Shown: in pieces, positions 1 to 12,527 of the stretch
Layout: each line of letters begins with the position of its first letter
Numbering within the stretch: position 1 is the first letter of the stretch
DNA from: Hydractinia symbiolongicarpus
Taxonomy: Eukaryota > Cnidaria > Hydrozoa > Anthoathecata > Hydractiniidae
DNA length: 64,000 nt
Assembly: GCF_029227915.1 (NCBI RefSeq)
Contig: NC_079887.1
Coordinates: 19,033,650 to 19,097,649, forward strand
Direction: 5' to 3'
Notes under the pieces: model-generated
The model's input: only the letters and a program-made list of their open reading frames with translations
Told to the model about the DNA's origin: nothing
Databases searched by the model: none
Made by a program: the position numbers and the translations under genes

Positions 1-582
1 AAAACCACTTAGGACGTCGTAGTCCATTGAGAGTGGAAGGATTAGACCAATGGTAACCTGCGCAGGCACGTGGAACCACTTGAGTTACGTGAAAGGCCTT
101 TATTAGGCGTCAAAATGCCACATTACCGTCTTTAGAGGCCCGTGCGCGTAGCTGACGGTGTTTTAAAGCCATGGCGCAACGGAAAATCACTTGGGACGTC
201 TAAGTCTATTGAGAGTGGAAAGATTAGACCAATATTAACCTGCGCAAGCACGTGGAACTACGTGATTTACGTGTAAGGCTTTTATTAGGCATCAAAAGGC
301 CATATTTCCACGTTTACGGGCCCGTGCGCGTAGTTGACAGTGTTTTAAAGCCGTGACGCAACGGAAAGCCACTTGGGACGTCGTAGTCCATTGAGAGTGG
401 AAGTATTAGACCAATGGTAATTTGCGCAGGCACGTGGAACCACGTCATTTACGTGCAAGGCTTTTATTAAGCATCAAAAGGCCATATTACAGTAGTTAGA
501 GGCCTGTACACGTAGTTGACGGTGTTAAAAGAGTTAGCCGCAATGGAAAGCCACTTCGGACGTCGTAGTCCATTGAGAGTGA
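1..582 (+). repeat. Block duplicated 28 monomers downstream (copy at 5095-5676)
   Basis: It reads the same as 5095-5676 by eye at offset 5094, including rare variants GACGTCTAAGTCTATTG, ATTTCCACGTTTACGGGCC and AAAAGAGTTAGCCGC. The copies separate at about 582 (GTGAAAGG against GTGGAAGG). Confidence 0.85.
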
Positions 583-671
583 AAGGATTAGACCAATGGT
601 AACCTACGCAGGCGCGTGAAGCCACTTGATTTACGTGTAAGGCCTTTATTGGGCGTCAAAAGGCCATATTA

Positions 672-855
672 CAGCGTTTGTAGGACTGTTAGGGTAGTTG
701 ACGTTGTTATAAAGCCGTGGCGCAACGGAAAACCACTTGGGACGTCGTAGTCCATTGAGAGTGGAAGGATTCGGCCAATGGTAACCTGCGCAGAAACGTG
801 GAACCACTTGACTTACGTAAAAGGCCTTTATTAGGCGTCAAAAGGCCATATGTTA
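672..855 (+). repeat. 184 bp H monomer with a 2 bp insertion
   Basis: The end of the monomer reads CATATGTTACGG instead of CATATTACGG, adding TG at about 850-852. The distance between anchors 741 and 925 is 184 bp. It is a private indel; I saw no other copy. Confidence 0.85.
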
Positions 856-1564
856 CGGCCTTTAAAGGTCTCTTAGCGTGGTTGACGGTGTTATAAAACC
901 ATGGGGCAATGGAAAGCCACTTCGGACGTCGTAGACCATTAGGAGTGGAAGGATTAGAGTAATGGTAACCTGCGCAGGCACGTGGAGCAACGTAATTTAC
1001 GTGTAAGGACTTTGTTAGAAGTCAAAAGGCCATATTACGGTCGTTCGAGGCTTGTTAGCGTAGTTGACGGTGTTATTACGCCAAGGCGCAATGGAAAACA
1101 ACTTGGAACGTCTTAGGCCACTGACAACAGAAGGATTAGACCAATGGTAACATGCGCAGACACGTGGAACCACGTGATTTACGTGTAAGGCCTTAATTAG
1201 GCGTCAAAATGCCACATTACCGTCTTTAGAGGCCCGTGCGCGTAGCTGACGGTGTTTTAAAGCCATGGCGCAACGGAAAATCACTTGGGACGTCTAAGTC
1301 TATTGAGAGTGGAAAGATTAGACCAATATTAACCTGCGCAAGCACGTGGAACCACGTGATTTACGTGTAAGGCTTTTATTAGGCATCAGAAGGCCATATT
1401 TCCACGTTTACAGGCCCGTGCGCGTAGTTGACAGTGTTTTAAAGCCGTGACGCAACGGAAAGCCACTTGGGACGTCGTAGTCCATTGAGAGTGGAAGTAT
1501 TAGACCAATGGTAACTTGCGCAGGCACGTGGAACCACGTCATTTACGTGCAAGGCTTTTATTAA

Positions 1565-2448
1565 GCATCAAAAGGCCATATTACAGTAGTTAGAGGACCG
1601 TGCGCGTAGTTAGCGGTGTTTTAAAGCCGTGACGCAACGGAAAACCACTTGGGACGTCGTAATCCATCGATAGTGGAAGGATTAGACCAATGGTAACCTG
1701 CGCAGACACGTGGAACCACTTGATTTACGTGAAAGGCCTTTATTTGGCGTCGAAATGCCATATTACGGCCTTTAGACGTCTCTTAGCGTGGTTGAGGGTG
1801 TTATAAAGCCTTGGGGCAATGAAAAACGACCTGGAACGTCTTAGGCCATTGACAACAAAAGGATTACAACAATGGTAACCTGCGCAGGCACGTGGAACCA
1901 CGTGATTTACGTGTAAGGCCTTAATTAGGCGTCAAACTTCCACATTACCGTCTTTAGAGGCCCGTGCGCGTAGCTGACGGTGTTTTAAAGCCATGGTGCA
2001 ACAGAAAATCACTTGGGACGTCGAAGTCCATTACGAGTGGAAAGATTTGACTAATAATAACCTGCGCAAGCACGTGGAACTACGTGATTTACGTGTAAGG
2101 CTGTTATTAGGCATCAAAAAGCCATATTACAGTAGTTAGAGGACCGTGCGCGTAGTTAGCGGTGTTTTAAAGCCGTGACGCAACGGAAAACCACTTGGGA
2201 CGTCGTAGTCCATTGAGAGTGGAAGGATTAGACCAATGGTAACCTGCGAAGGCACGTGGAACCACTTGATTTACGTGTAAGGCCTATATTAGACGTCAAA
2301 AGGCCGTATTACGGCCTTTAGATGGTTCTTAGCGTAGTTGACGGTGTTATAAAGCCATGGCGCAATGGAAAACGGCTTCGGAGGTCGAGTCCATTGAGAG
2401 TGGAAGGATTAGACCAATGGTAACCTGCGCAGGCACGTGGAACCACTT
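1565..2448 (+). repeat. Block duplicated at about 3929-4994 with one extra monomer
   Basis: The marker AATCCATCGATAG is at 1661 and 4025 (offset 2364). The marker CATTACGAGTGG lies at an offset of 2546. The 182 bp difference is one additional A-like monomer in the second copy, where CGGCCTTTAGACGTCTC occurs twice in succession (near 4132 and 4314). Confidence 0.82.
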
Positions 2449-5400
2449 GAGTAACGTGTAAGGCCTTTATTAGACGTCAAAAGGCCGTATCACGGCCTTT
2501 AGAGGGTTCTTAGCGTAGTTGACGGTGTTATAAAGCCATGGCGCAATGGAAAACGGCTTCGGACGTCGAGTCCATTGAGAGTGGAAAGATTAGACCAATG
2601 GTAACCTGCGCAGGCACGTGGAACCACTTGATTTACGTGAAAGGCCTTTATTAGGCGTCAAAAGGTCATATTACGGCCTTTAGAGGCCTGTGCGCGTAGC
2701 CGACGGTGTTTTAAAGCCATGGCGCAACAGAAAATCACTTGGGACGTCGAAGTCCATTGAGAGCGGAAAGATAAAACCAATATTAACCTGCGCAAGCTCG
2801 TGGAACTACGTGATTTACGTGTAAGGCTTTTATTAGGCATCAGAAGGCCATATTACAGCGTTTGTAGGACTGTTAGCGTAGTTGACGTTGTTATAAAGCC
2901 GTGGCGCAATGGAAAGCGACTTGGGACGTCGTAGTCCAATGAAAGTAGAAGGATTAGACCAATGGTAACATGCGCAGGCACGTGGAACCACTTGATTTAC
3001 GTGTAAGGCTTTTATTGGGCGTCAAAAGGCCATATTACAGCGTTTATAGGACTGTTAGCGTAGTTGACGTTGTTATAAAGCCGTGGCGCAATGGAAAGCG
3101 ACTTGGGACGTCGTAGTCCATTGACAGTAGAAGGAGTAGAACAATTGTAACCTCCGCAGGCGCGTGGAACCACTTGCTTTACGTGTAAGGCCTTTATTAG
3201 GCGTCAAAAATCCATATTACAGCGTTTAGAGGCCCGTGCGCGTAGTTGACAGTGTTTTAAAGCCGTGACGCAACGGAAAACCACTTGGGACGTCGTAGTC
3301 CATTGAGAGTGGAAGTATTAGACCAATGGTAACTTGCGCAGGCACGTGGAACCACTTGATTTACGTGTAAGGCCTTTATTAGGCATCAAAATGCCATATT
3401 ACAGCGTTTGTAGGACTGTTAGCGTAGTTGACGTTGTTATAAAGCCGTGACGCAACGGAAAACAACTTAGGACGTCGTAGCCCATTAAAAGTTGAAGGAT
3501 TAGATCAATGGTAATCTTAGCATGCACGTGGAACAACGTGATTTACGTGTAAGGCCTTTATTGGGCGTCAAAAGGCCATATTACAGCGTTTGTAGGACTG
3601 TTAGCGTAGTTGACGTTGTTATAAAGCCGTGGCGCAATGGAAAGCGACTTGGGACGTCGTAGTCCATTGACAGTAGAAGGAGTAGAACAATTGTAACCTC
3701 CGCAGGCGCGTGGAACCACTTGATTTACGTGTAAGGCCTTTATTAGGCGTCAAAAATCCATATTACAGCGTTTAGAGGCCCGTGCGCGTAGTTGACAGTG
3801 TTTTAAAGCCGTGACGCAACGGAAAACCACTTGGGACGTCGTAGTCCATTGAGAGTGGAAAGATTTGACCAATAATAACCTGCGCAAGCACGTGGAACTA
3901 CGTGATTTACGTGTAAGGCTGTTATTAGGCATCAAAAGGCCATATTACAGTAGTTAGAGGACCGTGCGCGTAGTTAGCGGTGTTTTAAAGCCGTGACGCA
4001 ACGGAAAACCACTTGGGACGTCGTAATCCATCGATAGTGGAAGGATTAGACCAATGGTAACCTGCGCAGACACGTGGAACCACTTGATTTACGTGAAAGG
4101 CCTTTATTTGGCGTCGAAATGCCATATTACGGCCTTTAGACGTCTCTTAGCGTGGTTGAGGGTGTTATAAAGCCTTGGGGCAATGAAAAACGACCTGGAA
4201 CGTCTTAGGCCATTGACAACAAAAGGATTAGACCAATGGTAACCTGCGCAGGCACGTGGAACCACTTGAGTTACGTGAAAGGCCTTTATTTGGCGTCAAA
4301 ATGCCATATTACGGCCTTTAGACGTCTCTTAGCGTGGTTGAGGGTGTTATAAAGCCATGGGGCAATGAAAAACGACCTGGAACGTCTTAGGCCATTGACA
4401 ACAAAAGGATTACAACAATGGTAACCTGCGCAGGCACGTGGAACCACGTGATTTACGTGTAAGGCCTTAATTAGGCGTCAAACTTCCACATTACCGTCTT
4501 TAGAGGCCCGTGCGCGTAGCTGACGGTGTTTTAAAGCCATGGTGCAACAGAAAATCACTTGGGACGTCGAAGTCCATTACGAGTGGAAAGATTTGACTAA
4601 TAATAACCTGCGCAAGCACGTGGAACTACGTGATTTACGTGTAAGGCTGTTATTAGGCATCAAAAAGCCATATTACAGTAGTTAGAGGACCGTGCGCGTA
4701 GTTAGCGGTGTTTTAAAGCCGTGACGCAACGGAAAACCACTTGGGACGTCGTAGTCCATTGAGAGTGGAAGGATTAGACCAATGGTAACCTGCGAAGGCA
4801 CGTGGAACCACTTGATTTACGTGTAAGGCCTATATTAGACGTCAAAAGGCCGTATTACGGCCTTTAGATGGTTCTTAGAGTAGTTGACGGTGTTATAAAG
4901 CCATGGCGCAATGGAAAACGGCTTCGGAGGTCGAGTCCATTAAGAGTGGAAGGATTAGACCAATGGTAACCTGCGCAGGCACGTGGAACCACTTGATTTA
5001 CATGTAAGGCCTTTATTAGGCATCAAAATGTCATATTACAGCGTTTGGAGGCCGTGCGCGTATTTGACGGTGTCTTCAAGCTGTGACACAACGAAAAACC
5101 ACTTAGGACGTCGTAGTCCATTGAGAGTGGAAGGATTAGACCAATGGTAACCTGCGCAGGCACGTGGAACCACTTGAGTTACGTGAAAGGCCTTTATTAG
5201 GCGTCAAAATGCCACATTACCGTCTTTAGAGGCCCGTGCGCGTAGCTGACGGTGTTTTAAAGCCATGGCGCAACGGAAAATCACTTGGGACGTCTAAGTC
5301 TATTGAGAGTGGAAAGATTAGACCAATATTAACCTGCGCAAGCACGTGGAACTACGTGATTTACGTGTAAGGCTTTTATTAGGCATCAAAAGGCCATATT

Positions 5401-6310
5401 TCCACGTTTACGGGCCCGTGCGCGTAGTTGACAGTGTTTTAAAGCCGTGACGCAACGGAAAGCCACTTGGGACGTCGTAGTCCATTGAGAGTGGAAGTAT
5501 TAGACCAATGGTAACTTGCGCAGGCACGTGGAACCACGTCATTTACGTGCAAGGCTTTTATTAAGCATCAAAAGGCCATATTACAGTAGTTAGAGGCCTG
5601 TACACGTAGTTGACGGTGTTAAAAGAGTTAGCCGCAATGGAAAGCCACTTCGGACGTCGTAGTCCATTGAGAGTGGAAGGATTAGACCAATGGTAACCTG
5701 CGCAGGCACGTAGAACCACTTGATTTACGTGAAAGGCCTTTATTAGACGTCAAAAGGCCGTATTACGGCCTTTAGAGGGTTCTTAGCGTAGATGACGATG
5801 TTATAAAGTCATGGCGCAACGAAAAACGGCTTCGGACGTCGAGTCCATTGAGAGTGGAAGGATTAGAGCAATGGTAACCTGCGCAGGCACGTGGAGCAAC
5901 GTGATTTACGTGTAAGGCCTTTGTTAGAAGTCAAAAGGCCATATTACGGTCGTTCGGGGCTTGTTAGCGTAGTTGACGGTGTTATTAAGCTATGGCGCAA
6001 TGGAAGACGAATTGGAACGTCTTAGGCCATTGACAACAGAAGGGTTAGACCAATGGTAACCTGCGCAGGCACGTGGAACCACTTGATTTACGTGAAAGGC
6101 CTTTATTAGGCGTCAAAAGGCCATATTACGGCCTTTAGAGGCCCGTGCGCGTAGCTGACGGAGTTTTAAAGCCATGGGGCAACAGAAAATCACTTGGGAC
6201 GTCGAAGTCCATTGAGAGTGGAAAGATTAAACCAATATTAAACTGCGCAAGCTCGTGGAACTACGTGATTTACGTGTAAGGTCTTTATTGGGCGTCAAAA
6301 GGCCATATTA

Positions 6311-6492
6311 CAGCGTTTGTAGGACTGTTAACGTAGTTGACGTTGTTATAAAGCCGTGGCGCAACGGAAAACCACTTGGGACGTCGTAGTCCACTGAGAG
6401 TGGAAGGATTAGACCAATGGTAACCTGCGCAGTCACGTAGAACCACTTGATTTACCTGTAAAACCTTTATTAGACGTCAAAAGGCCGTATTA
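6311..6492 (+). repeat. Type H monomer (exemplar)
   Basis: Starts CAGCGTTTGTAGGACTG. It has TTAACGTAGTTGACGTTG, TATAAAGCCGTGGCGC and AACCACTTGGGACG, then CAGTCACGTAGAACC. It is frequent in zones 1 and 2 (for example 672, 13186, 16278, 17736, 19556 and 20286). I did not see it in zone 3, so it was lost or excluded when the pentamer zone was amplified. Confidence 0.85.
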
Positions 6493-7060
6493 CGGCCTTT
6501 AGAGGGTTCTTAGCGTAGTTGACGGTGTTATAAAGCCATGGGGCAATGGAAAGCCACTTGGAACGTCTTAGGCCATTGACAACAGAAGGATTAGACCAAT
6601 GGTAACCTGTGCAGGCACGTGGAACCACGTGATTTACGTGTAAGGTCTTAATTAGGCGTCAAAATGCCACATTACCGTCTTTAGAGGCCCGTGCGCGTAG
6701 CTGACGCTGTTTTAAAGCCTTGACGCAATGGAAAACCACTTGGGACGTCGTAGTCCATTGAGAGTGGAAGGATTAGACCAATAGTAACCTGCCCAGGCAC
6801 GTGGAACCACTTGATTTACGTGTAAGACCTTTATTAGGCGTCAAAAAGCCACATTACAGCGTTTAGAGGCCTGTTACGCAGTTGACAGTGTTATAAAGCC
6901 ATGGCGCAATGGAAAACGACTTCGGGCGTCGTAGTCCATTGAGAGTGGAAGGATGAAAGCAATGGTAATCTGTCCAGGCACGTGGAAACACGTCGTTTAC
7001 GTGTAAGGCCTTTAATAGGCATCAAAAAGCCATATTACAAGGGTTAGAGGCCTGTACGCG

Positions 7061-7206
7061 TAGTTGACGGTGTTATAAGGCGCCACGGAATACCACTTGG
7101 GACGTTGAAGTCCATTAACAGTAAAAGGATTAGCTGTAACAGATTAGCTGTAACATTAACAGTAAAAGGATTAACTGTAACCCGCACAGGCACGTGGAAC
7201 CACGTG
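7061..7206 (+). repeat. Irregular monomer with nested 14 bp and 41 bp tandem microduplications
   Basis: A segment ATTAACAGTAAAAGGATT..GTAAC is at 7114-7140 and again at 7155-7181. Between them GATTAGCTGTAAC (7128-7140) is repeated at 7142-7154. So a 14 bp unit was doubled and the resulting 41 bp stretch (7114-7154) was doubled again, with one later change (GATTAGC to GATTAAC). Just upstream, TATAAGGCGCCACGG replaces TATAAAGCCATGGCGCAACGG, a short deletion. This is the only clear sub-monomer tandem expansion in the window. Confidence 0.9.
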
Positions 7207-9683
7207 ATTTACGTGTAAGGCCTTTATTAGGCGTCAAAAGGCTATATTACGGCCTTTAGAAGTCTCTTTGCGTGGTTGACGGTGTTATAAAGCCAAGGGG
7301 CAATGGAAAGCCACTCCGACGTCGTAGACCATTAAGAGTGGAAGGATTAGAGCAATGGTAACCTGCGCAGGCACGCGGAGCAACGTGATTTACGTGTAAG
7401 GTCTTTGTTAGAAGTCAAAAGGCCATTTTACGGTCGTTCGATAATTGTTAGCGTAGTTGACGGTGTTATTACGCCATGCCGAAATGGAAAACAACTTGGA
7501 ACGTCTTAGGCCATTGACAACAGAAGGATTAAACCAATGGTAACATGCGCAGGCACGTGGAACCACTTGATTTACATGTAAGGCCTTTATTAGGCATCAA
7601 AATGTCATATTACAGCGTTTGGAGGCCCGTGCGCGTAATTGACGGTGTCTTCAAGCTGTGACGCAACGAAAAACCACTTAGGACGTCGTAGTCCATTGAG
7701 AGTGGAAGGATTAGACCAATGGTAACCTGCGCAGGCACGTGGAACCACTTGAGTTACGTGAAAGGCCTTTATTAGGCGTCAAAATGCCATTTTACGGCCT
7801 TTAGACGTCTCTTAGCGTGGTTGAGGGTGTTATAAAGCCATGGGGCAATGAAAAACGACCTGGAATGTCTTAGGCCATGGACAACAAAAGGATTAGACCA
7901 ATGGTAACCTGCGCAGGCACGTGGAACCACTTGATTTACGTGAAAGGCCTTTATTAGGCGTCAAAAGGCGATATTACGGCCTTTACAGGCCCGTGCGCGT
8001 AGCTGACGGTGTTTTAAAGCCATGGCGCAACAGAAAATCACTTGGGACGTCTAAGTCTATTGAGAGTGGAAAGATTAGACCAATAATAACTTGCGCAAGC
8101 ACGTGAAACTACGTGATTTACGTGTAAGGCTTTCATTAGGCATCAGAAGGCCATATTACAGCGTTTAGAGGCCCGTGCGCGTAGTTGACAGTGTTTTAAA
8201 GCCGTGACGCAACGGAAAACCACTTGGGACGTCGTAGTCCATTGAGAGTGGAAGTATTAGACCAATGGTAACTTGCGCAGGCACGTGGAACAACGTCATT
8301 TACGTGCAAGGCTTTTATTAAGCATCAAAAGGCCATATTACAGTAGTTAGAGGCCTGTACACGTAGTTGACGGTGTTAAAAGTGTTAGCCGCAATGGAAA
8401 GCCACTTCGGACGTCGTAGTCCATTGAGAGTGGAAGGATTAGACCAATGGTAACCTGCGCAGAAACGTGGAACCACTTGATTTACGTGAAATGCCTTTAT
8501 TAGGCGTCGAAAGGCCATATTACGGCCTTTAGAGGTCTCTTAGCGTGGTTGACGGTGTTATAAAGCCATGGGGCAATGGAAAGCCACTTCGGACGTCGTA
8601 GACCATTAGGAGTGGAAGGATTAGAGTAATGGTAACCTGCGCAGGCACGTGGAGCAACGTAATTTACGTGTAAGGCCTTTGTTAGAAGTCAAAAGGCCAT
8701 ATTACTGTCGTTCGAGGCTTGTTAGCGCAGTTGACGGTGTTATTACGCCATGGCGCAATGGAAAACAACTTGGAACGTCTTAGGCCATTGACAACAGAAG
8801 GATTAGACCAATGGTAACCTGCGCAGACACGTGGAACCACGTGATTTACGTGTAAGGCCTTTATTAGGCGTCAAAATGCCACATTACCGTCTTTAGAGGC
8901 CCGTGCGCGTAGCTGACGGTGTTTTAAAGCCATGGCGCAACAGAAAATCACTTGGGACGTCTAAGTATATTGAGAGTGGAAAGATTAGACCAATATTAAC
9001 CTGCGCAAGCACGTGGAACTACGTGATTTACGTGTAAGGCTTTTATTAGGCATCAGAAGGCCATATTACGGCCTTTAGAGGTCTCTTAGCGTGGTTCAGG
9101 GTGTTATAAAGCCATGGGGCAATGGAAAACGACCTGGAACGTCTTAGGCCATTGACAACAGAAGGATTAGACCAATGGTAACCTGCGCAGGCACGTGGAA
9201 CCACGTGATTTACGTGTAAAGCCTTAATTAGGCGTCAAACTGCCACATTACCGTCTTTAGAGGCCCGTGCGCGTAGCTGACGGTGTTTTAAAGCCATGGC
9301 GCAACAGAAAATCACTTGGGACGTCTAAGCCTATTGAGAGTGGAAAGATTAGACCAATATTAACCTGCGCAAGCACGTGGAACTACGTGATTTACGTGTA
9401 AGGTCTCTATTGGGCGTCAAAAGGCCATATTACAGCGTTTGTAGGACTGTTAACGTAGTTGACGTTGTTATAAAGCCGTGGCGCAACGGAAAACCACTTG
9501 GGACGTCGTAGTCCATTGAGAGTGGAAGGATCAGACCAATGGTAACCTGCGCAGTCACGTAGAACCACTTGATTTACGTGTAAAACCTTTATTAGACGTC
9601 AAAAGGCCGTATTACGGCCTTTAGAGGGTTCTTAGCGTAGTTGACGATGTTATAAAGTCATGGCGCAACGAAAAACGGCTTCG

Positions 9684-9832
9684 GACGTCGTAGTCCATTA
9701 AGAGTGGAAGGATTAGAGCAATAGTAACCTGCGCGTCAAATTAGGCGTCAAAAGGCCACATTACACCCTTCAGAGGCTTGTTAGCGTAGTTGACGGTGTT
9801 ATTACGTCATGGCGCAATGGAAAACAACTTGG
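9684..9832 (+). repeat. Truncated 149 bp monomer
   Basis: The anchors at 9684 and 9833 are 149 bp apart, 33 bp short. The join is at about 9731-9745, where TAACCTGCGC runs directly into GTCAAATTAGGCGTC. The CACGTG triplet region has been lost. GTCA appears on both sides of the join, which fits microhomology or slippage, but the net change is not a simple clean deletion. Confidence 0.85.
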
Positions 9833-10369
9833 AACGTCTTAGGCCATTGACAACAGAAGGATAAGACCAATGGTAACCTGTGCAGGCACGTGGAACCACT
9901 TGATTTACGTGAAAGGACTTTATTAAGCGTCAAAAGACCATATTACGGCCTTTAGAGGTCTCTTAGCGTGGTTCAGGGTGTTATAAAGCCATGGGGCAAT
10001 GGAAAACGACCTGGAACGTCTTAGGCCATTGACAACAGAAGGATTAGACCAATGGTAACCTGCGCAGGCACGTGGAACCACGTGATTTACGTGTAAGGCC
10101 TTAATTAGGCGTCAAACTGCCACATTACCGTCTTTAGAGGCCCGTGCGCGTAGCTGACGGTGTTTTAAAGCCATGGCGCAACAGAAAATCACTTGGGACG
10201 TCTAAGCCTATTGAGAGTGGAAAGATTAGACCAATATTAACCTGCGCAGGCACGTGGAACTACGTGATTTACGTGTAAGGCTTTTATTAGGCATCAGAAG
10301 GCCATATTTCCACGTTTACAGGCCCGTGCGCGTAGTTGACAGTGTTTTAAAGCCGTGACGCAACGGAAA

Positions 10370-12024
10370 GCCACTTGGGACGTCTTAGGCCACTGACAAC
10401 AGAAGGATTAGACCAATGTTAACATGCGCAGACACGTGGAACCACGTGATTTACGTGTAAGGCCTTAATTAGGCGTCACAATGCCACATTACCGTCTTTA
10501 GAGGCCCGTGCGCGTAGCTGACGGTCTTTTAAAGCCATGGCGCAACGGAAAATCACTTGGGACGTCTAAGTCTATTGAGAGTGGAAAGATTAGACCAATA
10601 TTAACCTGCGCAAGCACGTGGAACTACGTGATTTACGTGTAAGGCTTTTATTAGGCATCAGAAGGCCATAATTCCACGTTTACAGGCCCGTGCGCGTAGT
10701 TGACAGTGTTTTAAAGCCGTGACGCAACGGAAAGCCACTTGGGACGTCGTAGTCCATTGAGAGTGGAAGTATTAGACCAATGGTAACTTGCGCAGGCACG
10801 TGGAACCACGTCATTTACGTGCAAGGCTTTTATTAAGCATCAAAAGGCCATATTACAGTAGTTAGAGGCCTGTACACGTAGTTGACGGTGTTAAAAGAGT
10901 TAGCAGCAATGGAAAGCCACTTCAGACGTCGTAGTCCATTGAGAGTGACAGGATTAGACCAATGGTAGCCTACGCAGGCGCGTGAAGCCACTTGATTTAC
11001 GTGGAAGGCCTTTATTAGGCATCAAAATGCCATATTACAGCGTTTAGAGGACCGTGCGCGTAGTTAACGGTGTTTTAAAGCCGTGACGCAACGGAAAACC
11101 ACTTGGGACGTCGTAGACCATTAGGAGTGGAAGGATTAGAGTAATGGTAACCTGCGCAGGCACGTGGAGCAACGTAATTTACGTGTAAGGCCTTTGTTAG
11201 AAGTCAAAAGGCCATATTACGGTCGTTCGAGGCTTGTTAGCGTAGTTGACGGTGTTATTACGCCGTGACGCAACGGAAAGCCACTTGGGACGTCTTAGGC
11301 CACTGACAACAGAAGGATTAGACCAATGTTAACATGCGCAGACACGTGGAACCACGTGATTTACGTGTAAGGCCTTAATTAGGCGTCACAATGCCACATT
11401 ACCGTCTTTAGAGGCCCGTGCGCGTAGCTGACGGTCTTTTAAAGCCATGGCGCAACGGAAAATCACTTGGGACGTCTAAGTCTATTGAGAGTGGAAAGAT
11501 TAGACCAATATTAACCTGCGCAAGCACGTGGAACTACGTGATTTACGTGTAAGGCTTTTATTAGGCATCAGAAGGCCATATTTTCACGTTTACAGGCCCG
11601 TGCGCGTAGTTGACAGTGTTTTAAAGCCGTGACGCAACGGAAAGCCACTTGGGACGTCGTAGTCCATTGAGAGTGGAAGTATTAGACCAATGGTAACTTG
11701 CGCAGGCACGTGGAACCACGTCATTTACGTGCAAGGCTTTTATTAAGCATCAAAAGGCCATATTACAGTAGTTAGAGGCCTGTACACGTAGTTGACGGTG
11801 TTAAAGAGTTAGCAGCAATGGAAAGCCACTTCAGACGTCGTAGTCCATTGAGAGTGACAGGATTAGACCAATGGTAACCTACGCAGGCGCGTGAAGCCAC
11901 TTGATTTACGTGGAAGGCCTTTATTAGGCATCGAAATGCCATATTACAGCGTTTAGAGGACCGTGCGCGTAGTTAACGGTGTTTTAAAGCCGTGACGCAA
12001 CGGAAAACCACTTGGGACGTCGTA
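10370..12024 (+). repeat. Tandem five-monomer duplication (910 bp)
   Basis: 10370-11115 is repeated from 11280 at an offset of exactly 910 bp. Shared rare variants are CACTGACAACAG, CAATGTTAACATGC, AGTTAGCAGCAATGG and GAGAGTGACAGG. The second copy has lost one A in the TTAAAAGAGTTAG stretch. Confidence 0.85.
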
Positions 12025-12379
12025 GTCCATTAAGAGTGGAAGGATTAGACCAATGGTAACCTGCGCAGGCACGTGGAGCAACGTGATTTACGTGTAAGGC
12101 CTTTATTGGACGTCAAAAGGCCGTATTACGGCCTTTAGAGGGTTCTTAGCGTGGTTGACGGTGTTATAAAGCCATGGGGCAATTGAAAGCCACTTCGGAC
12201 GTCGTAGTCCATTAAGAGTGGAAGGATAAGAGCAATGGTAACCTACGCGGGCACGTGGAACCTCTTTATTTACGTGTGAGGTCTTTATTAGGCATCAAAA
12301 TGCTATATTACAGCGTTTAGAGGCCCGTGCGCGTAGCTGACGGTGTTTTAAAGCCATGGGGCAACAGAAAATCACTTGG

Positions 12380-12527
12380 GACGTCGAAGTCCATTGAGAG
12401 TGGAAGGATTAGACCAATGGTAACCTGCGCAGGCACGTAGAACCACTTGATTTACGTGTAAGGCCTTTATGGTTCTTAGCGTAGTTGACGATGTTATAAA
12501 GTCATGGCGCAACGAAAAACGGCTTCG
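12380..12527 (+). repeat. Truncated 148 bp monomer lacking the palindrome
   Basis: The anchors at 12380 and 12528 are 148 bp apart, 34 bp short. At 12470/12471 AAGGCCTTTAT runs directly into GGTTCTTAGC. The missing 34 bp correspond to the interval holding the whole G-type palindrome. GGCCTTTA flanks both sides of the lost segment in the intact form. Confidence 0.88.

Larger units (their letters stand above)
1..12379 (+). repeat. Array zone 1: heterogeneous monomer mixture
   Basis: This zone has no gene. It is a mixture of C, F, H, G, A and B monomers with only occasional D- or E-like ones, in no stable order. Neighbouring monomers differ more than in the rest of the window. Several are irregular in length: 184 bp around 672-855, a microduplicated monomer near 7061-7200, one 33 bp short near 9684-9832, and several one base short at the GTCGAGTCC variant (about 2391, 2568 and 12531). 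Short block duplications occur: 3 monomers (3121 to 3667, offset 546), 5 monomers (10370 to 11280, offset 910), about 13 monomers (1565 to 3929) and 28 monomers (1 to 5095). The relative divergence suggests an older or less homogenised part of the array; that is inference. Confidence 0.85.

Noticed and set aside
1161-1185. CACGTG sites as true regulatory elements of a gene
   Set aside because: There is no gene nearby. They are kept only as a structural or protein-binding hypothesis for the satellite.
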